A stretch of 64,000 bases of DNA from Caballeronia sp. GAFFF1. Lineage in GTDB: Bacteria; Pseudomonadota; Gammaproteobacteria; Burkholderiales; Burkholderiaceae. Under the pieces are notes generated by a model, which was not told the origin of the DNA, made no database searches, and was given only the letters and a program-made list of their open reading frames with translations. The stretch spans positions 1 through 64,000 of the forward strand of contig NZ_JALQEM010000036.1 in assembly GCF_023630705.1 (NCBI RefSeq), given 5' to 3'. Below, one piece after another: positions 18,991 through 27,292 of this stretch (position 1 is the first letter of the stretch; each line of letters starts with the position of its first letter). The position numbers and the translations under genes are program-made.

Positions 18991-19387
18991 TGTCGTTTAC
19001 TCATTTTGTCAACAGTGCGGAGGATTCGGTTTGAAACATGCTGCACCTGCGTACGATGGCCGCGATTCGATGCGCACGCGCCCATGCGGTTAAGCAGATG
19101 CAACAGACTCGCTTCGGCTCAAAAAAGGAACACCGATAAATAAGGGCTCCGAAGTCCCGTTTAGAAGAAACCTTTATTATGATTAATCAGGGAATTCCCG
19201 CGCATTCGCGGACGTTTGGAGTCCGAATATCATCGCGCGGACAGCCGTTTCGGTAACTAGGTTTTTCGTTGACGAAATGTTGGCTAGACCGCGTATTGAT
19301 CCAAAATTGGCGGGTCGCAAAAGCCTACGTTTGTGCTTTAGCGACCTTGCGGACATATCTCATGTCGCCATCATGACAATCGAACGG
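18991..19387. other. Intergenic region upstream of the WecA-like gene
   Basis: About 400 bases, noticeably A+T-richer than the flanking genes (for example 19167-19190). It should hold the promoter of the WecA-like gene and the 3' end region of the acetyltransferase gene. No coding sequence, RNA or repeat is seen. Confidence 0.45.
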
Positions 19388-19954
19388 TCATGCAATGTCC
19401 GGAGCGGCCCATCGGCGGACGATATAGCGGCCTTCGCGCTTTCGTGCGAGGTCGTCGCTCACCACGCGGGCAGGCGCGCCCGCAACCGTGACGTTGGAAG
19501 GCACATTCGACGTCACGACGCTTCCCGCGCCGATAGTCACCGAATCGCCGATTAATACGTTCTCTACAATGCACACGTTTGGACCGATATATACGTTGTC
19601 CCCAATGGTTGCGGCTTGTCCGTGATTGGAGCCGATGGTGACGCCTTGAGAGAGATTGCAATTGGCGCCGATCAACGTTGTTTCATTCACGACGATGGTG
19701 CCGAAATGGCCGATGTAGAGTCCCGGTCCGATACGCGTTCCCACCGGAATGACAATGCCGAATTGACGCTGTTTGCGGCGCAATATGATTCTAAGGAGTA
19801 CGCCGGACAATCCTCGGGAATACCCCGACGCGAGGCGAAACCACACGGAGTAATTGAATCCTTCGGATGAAACGAATTTGCGAATGAACACGCCGGCACC
19901 GATCGATCCGGCGTAGCGGTAGAGATCGCTTCTGATAAGGTCGATGGGCTTCAT
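19388..19954 (-). CDS. Hexapeptide-repeat acetyltransferase (serine-acetyltransferase-like)
   Basis: 188 residues. The N-terminal part starts KPIDLIRSDLYRYAG. From about residue 70 a left-handed beta-helix follows with hexapeptide repeats (IGPGLYIGHFGTIVV, IGANCNLSQGVTIG, IGDNVYIGPNVCIVENVLIG) and a final VAGAPARVV. In polysaccharide loci such CysE-like proteins O-acetylate sugars using acetyl-CoA. There is no N-terminal SAT domain of full length, so a role in cysteine synthesis is unlikely. It is divergent from the beta-helix gene at 20081 over a 126-base promoter region. Confidence 0.85.
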   Translation of the reverse strand: MKPIDLIRSDLYRYAGSIGAGVFIRKFVSSEGFNYSVWFRLASGYSRGLSGVLLRIILRRKQRQFGIVIPVGTRIGPGLYIGHFGTIVVNETTLIGANCNLSQGVTIGSNHGQAATIGDNVYIGPNVCIVENVLIGDSVTIGAGSVVTSNVPSNVTVAGAPARVVSDDLARKREGRYIVRRWAAPDIA

Positions 19955-20080
19955 TGCTCGATTTGTCGTGTGAGTTGAAGAGCGGGAATGGCGGGCGTTG
20001 CCGCGTAGCCTAGCGGGGACGAGCGGGCATATAAGTGTGAGAACTCACATTTCGTTTGGCTTATTCGATATGACGCGCGC

Positions 20081-21097
20081 ATGCGCCTGAACGGTATGCA
20101 GAGAAGACTCGCGATACAGATGATTGCATCTGGCGTCCTGATGAAAAGCGTCGCGCCGCGGCTCGCGTGGGCAGACGATACGGTCGATGCCGCCACCTTC
20201 GGGGTGAAAGGCGACGGCACGACGAACGATCGCGTCGCGCTTCAGAAGGCCATCGACGCATCCGTCGGCAAGACGCTCGTGATCGGCGGACGCTGCCGCA
20301 TTGACGCGAGCGGCATCGCACTCCGGAGCGGATCGCGCGTGCGCTTCCGCCCCGGCGCATCCATTAAGCTGCTGCGGCACGACACGCCGTTCTATCAGAT
20401 CGTCCGCATCTGGGACGTGAACGACGTCGTGCTGGAAGGCGCCATGCTCGACGGCAGCAAGGAACTGAACGCCGCGCCCGCCAAACGCCATGAAGAGGGC
20501 TACGGCATGGGCATTTCGGTAGCGGGCAGCGCCAACGTGACGATTCGGTCGGCGACGACCATCGGCTGCTGGGGCGACGGCGTGTACATCGCCAACAGCT
20601 ATCGGCCGAGCGCCACCGCGTCGGACGGCATTCGTCTCGTCGATCACCGCGCGGTCGGTTGCCGGCGACAAGGCGTGTCGATCATCAGTGGCCGCAATAT
20701 CACCATCGAGCGCGGCGTGTGGGAAGACATCGGCGGCACGGCGCCCTCAGCGGGACTCGATATCGAGCCGAATTCGAATGAGGACGTGCTCGAAAACATC
20801 CGCGTCGTCGATCCCGTCACGCGCCGCTGCAAGATCGGCATTCTCGTGTTTCTCGCGCAATTGCCGGGACCGAGGGCGAAGAATGTCGATATTCGAATCA
20901 CCGGGCATCGCGATGAAAATTCGGCCGATAACGCGTTCAGTGTTTCAGGACTCGATACGAAAGGGTGGATCGTGAAGGGCCGCGTGGAGAGCCGCGCGCC
21001 TACATGGGTGAATTCCCGGCTTGCGTCGGTTGAGAACGTGGACTATGACAAGCGCGGTCCCACTGTCGTCGTGACGGACCTGCGGCTCGTCCGATAG
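20081..21097 (+). CDS. Exported right-handed beta-helix protein (pectate-lyase/tailspike-like), paralogue 1
   Basis: 338 residues. An RR-containing signal sequence (QRRLAIQMIASGV, cleavage near AWA) is followed by ATFGVKGDGTTNDRVALQKA, the entry motif of pectate-lyase-superfamily beta-helices. Parallel-helix rungs follow with GCWGDGVYIANSY and GLDIEPNS. It strongly resembles the protein at 25529-26719, so the two are paralogues within one locus. Proteins of this type in exopolysaccharide clusters are lyases, hydrolases or epimerases of the polymer. An internal ATG at 20096 is an equally good start; no ribosome binding site decides it. Confidence 0.8.
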   Translation: MRLNGMQRRLAIQMIASGVLMKSVAPRLAWADDTVDAATFGVKGDGTTNDRVALQKAIDASVGKTLVIGGRCRIDASGIALRSGSRVRFRPGASIKLLRHDTPFYQIVRIWDVNDVVLEGAMLDGSKELNAAPAKRHEEGYGMGISVAGSANVTIRSATTIGCWGDGVYIANSYRPSATASDGIRLVDHRAVGCRRQGVSIISGRNITIERGVWEDIGGTAPSAGLDIEPNSNEDVLENIRVVDPVTRRCKIGILVFLAQLPGPRAKNVDIRITGHRDENSADNAFSVSGLDTKGWIVKGRVESRAPTWVNSRLASVENVDYDKRGPTVVVTDLRLVR

Positions 21098-21189
21098 CGC
21101 CGTCCGCGCGTTGTGTGACAACGTACAGACTCGATGCGTGCGCCGCCGCACGCTCGCGTTAGGCCGATTATTCCTTTGGGAATCCTTAG

Positions 21190-22272
21190 ATGAAAGCACG
21201 GGCAATGCGATTGAGCGACGCACAGGCGTCCCGGACAGGGCATCGCGCGCAGAACTTCTTTGCGACGCCGAGCGGCTGGGCTTATATCGCCATTGCGCTG
21301 GTCATTCTGTATCTGATGGCGACGAGTCCGCGCGAGGTGTCCACGCTGCTCGACCAGGACAACTACCTCGAATACTTCCGCCGCACGACGTGGGACTGGT
21401 TCGTCAGTTCCTATTATCAACGGACATCGACGCTTGCATTTGTCATCAGCACCGTCACCGAGGAGTTCGGCTGGCGCGCATGGGTGGTCGGGCTGAATGC
21501 GCTCGGCTTGTCGCCCGAAACGGGCGTGCGCGTGACCGTGGTGCTGCTCAACACGCTGATCTTTATCGCGCTGCTGGAAGTGCGCAGGCCGCTCGTCGGA
21601 CTATGCCTGTGGGCAGTCGTGCCGATGGCGCTCGCCACCGTCGGCACATTTCAGATTCGTCAGGGCATGGGCTTTTCCATCGCCATGCTGCTCTCGCTGC
21701 GGTATCAGCGGCCTGTGACCGGCTGGGTACTCGCGAGCTTCGTTCACACGACGTTCGCCATTCCGGCGCTGCTGCTCATGGCAATTCGCGCGTGCGGCGA
21801 CCGCCGGCGGCTTTCTTTCGCATGCGCGGGCGTCACGGCGCTCGTGCTCGTATCGTCAGCGGGCTTTCTGTTCCGCAACTTCGGCGGCCGACGCATCGAC
21901 GAATATGCAGGCTATCAGAACGACTTCACGATGAAGCTCGTGATCTTGCTGGTCGTCTATATGACCGCGTCCATCGTCATGCTGTATTCGGAATGGAAGA
22001 ACAGGCCGAAGGCGCAGCCCACGGTCTGGACCGAGCTGGCCACCATGCATATCGTGCTGGTCTTTTATCTGGTGCTCGCGTTCGCGCTGTTCCCTTTCGG
22101 CAAGGGGCGCGTCTGGTATTGCGTGCAGCTGCTCTTGCCGTTCATCGTGGCGCAGATTCGCTTCCGCAATGCTTTTTCGATCTGGTGGATCGTGGGCGTG
22201 TTGCTGGTGCTATCCGCCGAGATCATCAAGAGCTACTTCGAGGGCGTCTACGCGTACTTCATCGGAGGCTAG
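21190..22272 (+). CDS. EpsG family protein, probable polysaccharide polymerase (Wzy-like)
   Basis: 360 residues, about nine to ten TM helices. The segment STLLDQDNYLEYFRR after TM1, the IRQGMGFSIAM segment and a late FPFGKGRVWYC are typical of EpsG/Wzy-type proteins that join flipped repeat units at the periplasmic face. It is the only polymerase candidate in the locus. ATG at 21190 follows GGGAATCC; another ATG lies at 21205. It shares the strand with the beta-helix gene 90 bases upstream and is probably co-expressed. Confidence 0.8.
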   Translation: MKARAMRLSDAQASRTGHRAQNFFATPSGWAYIAIALVILYLMATSPREVSTLLDQDNYLEYFRRTTWDWFVSSYYQRTSTLAFVISTVTEEFGWRAWVVGLNALGLSPETGVRVTVVLLNTLIFIALLEVRRPLVGLCLWAVVPMALATVGTFQIRQGMGFSIAMLLSLRYQRPVTGWVLASFVHTTFAIPALLLMAIRACGDRRRLSFACAGVTALVLVSSAGFLFRNFGGRRIDEYAGYQNDFTMKLVILLVVYMTASIVMLYSEWKNRPKAQPTVWTELATMHIVLVFYLVLAFALFPFGKGRVWYCVQLLLPFIVAQIRFRNAFSIWWIVGVLLVLSAEIIKSYFEGVYAYFIGG

Positions 22273-22279
22273 GCAGCGA

Positions 22280-22320
22280 GCGGTGGTCATCGACGCGATG
22301 TGTAAGCCGATGACGACCGC
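22280..22320. terminator. Hairpin between convergent genes
   Basis: 13-bp inverted repeat with one mismatch (22280-22292 with 22308-22320) and a 15-base loop between the convergent EpsG and acyltransferase genes. No T-run, so a bidirectional terminator is plausible but not certain. Confidence 0.4.
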
Positions 22321-22334
22321 CCGAGCGCGTCAGA

Positions 22335-23450
22335 TCACGTCTTTTCCGCCGGCATTTTGCGCAGACGCTTGGCGCCTGTCTTGGTCGCGGTCTTTTCGCC
22401 GCGCAGGACGGTACGCAGGGCGCCGAAGTCCGCGCGCACTTTCTCGATTTCATAGCGCGTGACGAGACGGCCGCCGAAGCCCGACAGGAAGTCGAGAATG
22501 CTGGCGGTGGAAATGCCGTCGAGGTCGAACAGCAGCTTGCGTTCGCGGGCCACGCGCGCCGCTTCCCAGATGAGCAGGCTGATGGCTCCACCGTGCGCTT
22601 CCGGAAGACGCGAAGAAAGCAGGTAATAGAGCGCACGGTCGTCCCAGACGAGCGCGGTCTCGGCCACGAGCTTGCCGGTCTGATCGAACGCGCCGAGCAA
22701 CGTGCCCGACTTGCGCTGGAGCACTTCAGTAAGCAGTCGCCGCATGATCTGCGAGCCATAGACGTTGTTGCGCTTGCGCACGGCGAGGTTATCGTCGTAG
22801 AAGCGCGTGAAGCCGTCCGGGCTGTCGATCTCGCGAATGGTGAGCTGCTCGCTCGCGCGCCGCACCCAGTTGCGGGTATTGCGGCGCAGGCCGGACCATG
22901 CCTCTTCTTCCGTGCGTTCGGCGGGCATTTCCATCGTGTAGCCGATCGACACGTCGTAGCCGTGAATCATGAAGGCGAAGGCTTCGGCTTCCGACATGCG
23001 CGTATCCATCAGTTGATGGAAATGCGCGACCGGCGGGAGCTTGGCGATCAGTTGCCTCGTAATGTCCAGTCGATAACACCATTCGCGGTCGGGGGTGCCC
23101 GACTTCTGCGGCTTGATGACGGGCCCGAGCGTGCGGGTCATCGGCGGCAAGGCCGAGATGCGCCAGATGCCCTTGCGTTCGAGCGTGTACGGCATCTCGC
23201 CGATGACTTCATCGCCCTGTTTGACCTCGGCGATGCCCCACCTGCCGTCGCTGGTGATATCGAGCCACCACGGCTGATGAAAGATCGACCGTTCGAACGC
23301 TCCTTGCGGTCGAGCGTTGTCGTTCGCGCTCGTGACGATCTCTTTTGATTTAGCCTTGGGTTTGTTGGGTTTTGTCTTGGGTTTGGCTTTGACTGCTTCG
23401 GTATTCGTCGTATCGGGTAGAGCACTGACAGAAAAGCATTCGTTATCCAT
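22335..23450 (-). CDS. FemAB/GNAT-type acyltransferase with Lys/Pro-rich N-terminal tail
   Basis: 371 residues. Residues 1-50 are a low-complexity K/P/A-rich tail (KAKPKTKPNKPKAKSKE). The rest is a FemAB-like double-GNAT fold: FERSIFHQPWWLDI, FHQLMDTR, the middle WSGLRRNTRNWVRRA, and ETALVWDDRALYYLLSS followed by LLIWEAARVARERKLLFDLDG. It is likely to transfer an acyl or aminoacyl group to a polysaccharide building block, cytosolic. GAGGGA precedes the ATG at 23450. It is divergent from a second acyltransferase at 23841. Confidence 0.75.
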   Translation of the reverse strand: MDNECFSVSALPDTTNTEAVKAKPKTKPNKPKAKSKEIVTSANDNARPQGAFERSIFHQPWWLDITSDGRWGIAEVKQGDEVIGEMPYTLERKGIWRISALPPMTRTLGPVIKPQKSGTPDREWCYRLDITRQLIAKLPPVAHFHQLMDTRMSEAEAFAFMIHGYDVSIGYTMEMPAERTEEEAWSGLRRNTRNWVRRASEQLTIREIDSPDGFTRFYDDNLAVRKRNNVYGSQIMRRLLTEVLQRKSGTLLGAFDQTGKLVAETALVWDDRALYYLLSSRLPEAHGGAISLLIWEAARVARERKLLFDLDGISTASILDFLSGFGGRLVTRYEIEKVRADFGALRTVLRGEKTATKTGAKRLRKMPAEKT

Positions 23451-23840
23451 TGTCCCTCGCAACTCGGTTCATGATAGCCATGGGGCTAGATTCGGGCCTT
23501 TCGGCAGTATCAGGATCAGGCGCTGTGCGCGTTAGTCGACAACTTTCCGACGCCTCGCATGGCGGGATGGAAAGCGTGTGCCGAGATCGGATCAAAGAGG
23601 CAATGCATATTTTTCGGCGATGTCAAGTCACGTCATCAGGCGACGTATTACGGTGTTTTACCGCAGGGTATTGAGCATTCGCGTGAACCACTGTACGGCA
23701 TCGCACGTTGCGCCCCTTGCTCGCCGATGCAAGATTTCAGGCGCAGGACACCCAAGGGTCCAGACTCGCGTACTTTTGTCCAACCCGTCGATCCCTGTTC
23801 CACGGGCGATCCTAAACCAAGCAAGGGCTTAGGCACATTC
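23451..23840. other. Divergent promoter region between two acyltransferase genes
   Basis: 390 bases. The plus frame of the downstream gene is open back to 23559, but that stretch shows no family similarity or start signal. I take it as regulatory DNA. No operator or repeat could be recognised. Confidence 0.4.
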
Positions 23841-25025
23841 ATGATTGCACCAGCACCGCACATCGAGATCATCAAATCACCCGAAGTATTCAAGGCACTC
23901 GAACCCGAATGGCAGGCCCTCTGGAGCCGCGCCAAGGGACGCCATCACGAATCGTTCCCGGTTGCGTGGCTAAGTTGGGAGTGCGTCGCCAAACCGCTCG
24001 GGCGCGCGTTGCGGCTCATCGCGGTTCGTAGTGAAGGTCGGCTCATTGCGGCATGGCCGCTCGTGCGCTCGCGCAATCGGCTCTGGACCATACTGCGTCC
24101 GTTGAGCCCGGAATCCGCTGACTATACGACCGTGCTCGCCGACCCCGACTATGCGTCGCCCGCGCTGACCGAAGCAGTCTGGCGCGCGGCGCGAGAGCAG
24201 TGCCCCTCGGACATTATCCTGCTTCCTTATCTGGACAAGAACGGCGATCTGTATCGGCTGGCGAGCGCCCACGACGGCATGATGGTGGCGAACGAGCATC
24301 CCTACGCCATTGCGCGACTCTCGCGCGAGAAGGACTGGGAGAGCTTCTCCGCTCCGCTCGGCACGCTATCCGGAAAGAAGCCCGGCGCGTTGCTCAGGCG
24401 TCTGGAGCGGCAGGGCAAGGTCGAGATTCGCATTCTTGGCCCCGACGACGCCGACGAAAACGCCCGCATGGTCGACTGGATGCTTGCCTGCAAGCGCAAC
24501 TGGGCCGAGCGCGTCGACAAGAAGGGCGCCTGGCTCTATTCCCCGCTCTTCCGCAATTATCTAGTCAACATCCTCAACTACCCGGCCGGGCCTGACTCCG
24601 AGCCGAGCGCGCGGATGATGGTGCTCATGCTCGACGGCGCTCCCATCGCGGCCAATATGATCGGGATGGGCACCGACAGCATTCTCGGCGCGATGGGCGG
24701 ATTCGACCGCCAGCACAGCAAGCTCGCGCCCGGCGCGATCACCACCGAGGCGTGGGTGCGCTGGGCGCTCGAACACCAACTGGACTTTGACCTCGGCGTC
24801 GGGTCCGAGGCATTCAAGCCGTACTGGAGCAAAGGCAATCTCGCGATCGCAGTCAGTCTTCAGATCGCCCAGTCTCCGTGGGGACGCGTCGCATTCGCCA
24901 TGCAGGACGGCATTGCGAAACTCGCCGCTATTCGCGCCGGAATGCGCCGGCCGAGTACCGATGCGACATCCGGAAAAACCCGCGGTGAATCAGTAGAAAC
25001 CCGCACGAGCGAAGCCGCTAAATAA
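23841..25025 (+). CDS. CelD/BcsL-like GNAT acetyltransferase
   Basis: 394 residues with the plan of CelD/BcsL-type acetyltransferases: EPEWQALWSRA near the N-terminus, AWPLVRSRNRLW, RRLERQGKVEIRIL in the middle, and the C-terminal GAPIAANMIGMGTDSILGAMGGFDRQ and LDFDLGVGSEAFKPYW (acyl-CoA core). Members of this family acetylate exopolysaccharides such as cellulose. The start MIAPAPHIEI at 23841 is chosen because family similarity begins here; the ribosome binding site is weak. It faces the FemAB-like gene divergently. Confidence 0.8.
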   Translation: MIAPAPHIEIIKSPEVFKALEPEWQALWSRAKGRHHESFPVAWLSWECVAKPLGRALRLIAVRSEGRLIAAWPLVRSRNRLWTILRPLSPESADYTTVLADPDYASPALTEAVWRAAREQCPSDIILLPYLDKNGDLYRLASAHDGMMVANEHPYAIARLSREKDWESFSAPLGTLSGKKPGALLRRLERQGKVEIRILGPDDADENARMVDWMLACKRNWAERVDKKGAWLYSPLFRNYLVNILNYPAGPDSEPSARMMVLMLDGAPIAANMIGMGTDSILGAMGGFDRQHSKLAPGAITTEAWVRWALEHQLDFDLGVGSEAFKPYWSKGNLAIAVSLQIAQSPWGRVAFAMQDGIAKLAAIRAGMRRPSTDATSGKTRGESVETRTSEAAK

Positions 25026-25037
25026 TCTGAATAAATC

Positions 25038-25077
25038 CGCCGGCTGGAAAATCGTGCAATAAAACACGCAGCCGGCG
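25038..25077. terminator. Possible terminator hairpin after the acetyltransferase gene
   Basis: 9-bp perfect inverted repeat (CGCCGGCTG with CAGCCGGCG) with a 22-base A-rich loop, extended outward by CTGAAT...ATTCAG. There is no clear T-run, so terminator function is tentative. Confidence 0.4.
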
Positions 25078-25133
25078 CATTAATTCAGAGGAATATTGTC
25101 AGAAAGAATTTCACTTATCTTCAGACGTGAAAA

Positions 25134-25185
25134 CCGTCGTCCTTTTGCGACGACGGATTAATTTCGCCACTCGCGCGAAATTAAT
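25134..25185 (+). promoter_or_regulatory. Two adjacent perfect stem-loops in the leader of the beta-helix gene
   Basis: Stem 1 is 25134-25141 with 25149-25156 (8 bp, loop 7). Stem 2 is 25157-25167 with 25175-25185 (11 bp ATTAATTTCGC, loop 7). They abut with no spacer. They may form RNA structures in a long 5' leader, a transcript end, or operator sites. Confidence 0.4.
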
Positions 25186-25528
25186 ATCAATCCTCAGAAG
25201 TAATCCCTCACGTTTTCCCGAATCCCCCGCCTGGCGTGCGATTGAGGCGTACGTACGTCCTCGACATTATGACCTGTCCCCGCTATTTCGTTACAGCTCG
25301 TTACGAAACAATATTAATGGTCATACAAGGTTATGTATCATACGTCCCCGGTGTCGGTATTAGATACCTTTTTACGCGAGCGTTATGAAGTAAGTTTGAC
25401 CGGCATATTCGAAGTGGCTTGCTTTGGGCAATTAAAGCCCCGGTTAAACCGCTCGGCAAATGTCACCCGATTTATCGGTCTTCGACGAACGTTCTTTTCC
25501 TAGTCGCCTATCAATAACGTCAAGCACA

Positions 25529-26719
25529 ATGTCCTTTTCCAAAAAAACCGTTAATTCCTTCTTCGAGCACACCGCCTCCCAAACCGAAAACCGCGTTTTC
25601 ACGCGCCGCAAGTTCGTCACCGCGCTTGTCATGGGCGCCGGCACGGCGGCACTGGCCGCGTGCGGAGGCGGCAGCACCGACGACCTCGCCGCCACCGACA
25701 AACGCTGGCACCGCGCGTCGACCGCTTCAGGCGCGTCGGCGGCATCGAGCACCAGCGTGGCATCGTCGACGCAAGCGGCCGCGAGCACCTCGACCTCGGG
25801 CACCGTCGTCAACGCGAGCTCCTTCGGCGTGAAGGCCGACGGCGTGACCAACGACCGCGTCGCGCTGCAAAAGGCCATTGACGGCTCGGTGGGCAAGATT
25901 CTGCTGATCTCGGGCAAGGTGCGCATCGATGCGGCCGGTCTCGATCTGCGCTCCAATTCGCACCTGCGCTTCGCAAGCGGCGCGTCGATCAAGCTGCTCG
26001 CGCACAACACGGCGAGCTACCAGATGCTGCGCGTGTTCGACGTCGATAACGTTCAGATCGAAAACGCCACGCTCGACGGCAGCAAGGAGTTGAATTCGGC
26101 CACGAACGATCCGAACGACGGCGGCCAGGGCATGGGCATCTCGATTGCCGGCGGAACGAACGTGACGATCACCTCGCCGACTACCATCAACTGCTGGGGC
26201 GACGGCATCTACATCGGCAACTCGTATCGCACGGTCACGAAGGCGAGCAACGCGGTCATGATCACCAAGCACGTGGCCACGGGCTGCCGCCGTCAGGGCG
26301 CGACGATCACGAGCGGCAGCAACATCACGTTCGACTCGCCGACGTGGTCGACCATCGGCGGCACGATGCCTTCGGCCGGCCTCGACATCGAGCCGAACAA
26401 CAACAACGCGGTGTTGCAGAACATCAAGATCATCAGCCCGACGACGAACAGCTGCCACTACGGCATCCTCGTGTACCTGGGCGCGTTCCCCGGACCGGTG
26501 GCGAAGGTCGTGTCGATCGACATCACGAACCACCACGACAACGCTTCGAACCACGTGGCGTACGCGGTCGGCGGCTTGCAACTGAACGGTCGCTCGGTCA
26601 CGGGCCACATCAGCAGCGACAACCCGGTGTACACGCATTCGGCGCTCGGCTTCAGCAAGACGGACTGGGATAACGCCGGTCCGTCGGTCGAAGTGACGAA
26701 CATGACGTACACCCGCTAA
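25529..26719 (+). CDS. Tat-lipoprotein right-handed beta-helix protein, paralogue 2
   Basis: 396 residues. The N-terminal TRRKFVTALVMGAG and lipobox LAAC (Cys near residue 45) indicate a twin-arginine lipoprotein signal. A Ser/Ala/Thr linker of about 45 residues follows, then the beta-helix beginning SSFGVKADGVTNDRVALQKA with NCWGDGIYIGNSY and GLDIEPNN. It is the lipid-anchored paralogue of the protein at 20081-21097. It probably acts on the exopolysaccharide at the membrane. The start MSFSKKTVNS at 25529 is picked over an upstream in-frame start at 25460. A strong terminator follows. Confidence 0.82.
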   Translation: MSFSKKTVNSFFEHTASQTENRVFTRRKFVTALVMGAGTAALAACGGGSTDDLAATDKRWHRASTASGASAASSTSVASSTQAAASTSTSGTVVNASSFGVKADGVTNDRVALQKAIDGSVGKILLISGKVRIDAAGLDLRSNSHLRFASGASIKLLAHNTASYQMLRVFDVDNVQIENATLDGSKELNSATNDPNDGGQGMGISIAGGTNVTITSPTTINCWGDGIYIGNSYRTVTKASNAVMITKHVATGCRRQGATITSGSNITFDSPTWSTIGGTMPSAGLDIEPNNNNAVLQNIKIISPTTNSCHYGILVYLGAFPGPVAKVVSIDITNHHDNASNHVAYAVGGLQLNGRSVTGHISSDNPVYTHSALGFSKTDWDNAGPSVEVTNMTYTR

Positions 26720-26741
26720 GCGGCAGCAGCCGTTGCCGTGG

Positions 26742-26776
26742 ACAGAAGAGCCGCCTTTTTGCCGCGGCTCTTCTGT
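26742..26776. terminator. Strong hairpin terminator after the beta-helix gene
   Basis: Perfect 13-bp stem (26742-26754 with 26764-26776) with a T-rich loop and TTTGT following. Placed 23 bases after the stop codon. Confidence 0.8.
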
Positions 26777-26917
26777 TTGTCGGCTGTTTCTGATTTCCAC
26801 TCAGCGCCAACGCACTAAACTTCCAGGGAAATCTGCCGAAAACTTAAGGCATGGATGGTGCTCTAAAAGGGTGGCCCGATTGCGGTTTACCCGGGCACCG
26901 AATCATCTGGAGAGTGC

Positions 26918-27148
26918 ATGAATTTCGCCACTACTGTCGGCACGATCGCGTTTTTTGCGGTCGTCGCTCTGGCCTTGCTGGCGCTGGCCGAAGTGCTGCT
27001 GCCGTCGCGGCGGCGCAGCCGCCGGAAACCGGAAAACGCGGAGGCGTCATCCGGAATGTTCGGCGGCATGCGTTCGCGGTTCCACAAGTCCGGGCCGCTG
27101 AAGCCGAACGAAGCGGCTCAGTCGTCGCGCTCGGGCCACTCCGACTGA
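26918..27148 (+). CDS. Small single-pass membrane protein
   Basis: 76 residues: one TM helix (about residues 5-28, TVGTIAFFAVVALALLAL), then a basic stretch SRRRSRRK and a polar tail. A good GGAGAG site precedes the ATG. No family recognised. The positive-inside rule places the tail in the cytosol. It lies between the beta-helix gene and the last gene of the glycosyltransferase operon, so a polysaccharide link is possible but unproven. Confidence 0.6.
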   Translation: MNFATTVGTIAFFAVVALALLALAEVLLPSRRRSRRKPENAEASSGMFGGMRSRFHKSGPLKPNEAAQSSRSGHSD

Positions 27149-27292
27149 AGGCGTGCAGTTTTTTCAAAGTCGGCCGGTCATCCCGTTCAACGCCACCCAA
27201 AGCTTCAATCGTCAGTCTGTCGTGTCGTGGGCAACAGCGAACGCACGTAATGGGACCAAAGCGGTGACCCAAGCGGCAACCAAAGCGTCGTT

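Larger units (their letters stand above)
25026..25528. other. 500-bp A+T-rich intergenic with several stem-loops
   Basis: This leader region before the second beta-helix gene is much richer in A+T than the genes around it. A hairpin just after the acetyltransferase stop (25038-25046 with 25069-25077) may end its transcript. Two adjacent perfect stem-loops follow (25134-25185). The remainder, to the ATG at 25529, shows no coding sequence. It should hold the promoter and possibly an RNA leader. Confidence 0.5.

Noticed and set aside
22335..26719. Prophage tailspike remnants (because of the beta-helix proteins)
   Set aside because: No phage structural, integrase or lysis gene is near; signal peptides and the polysaccharide context fit secreted enzymes.
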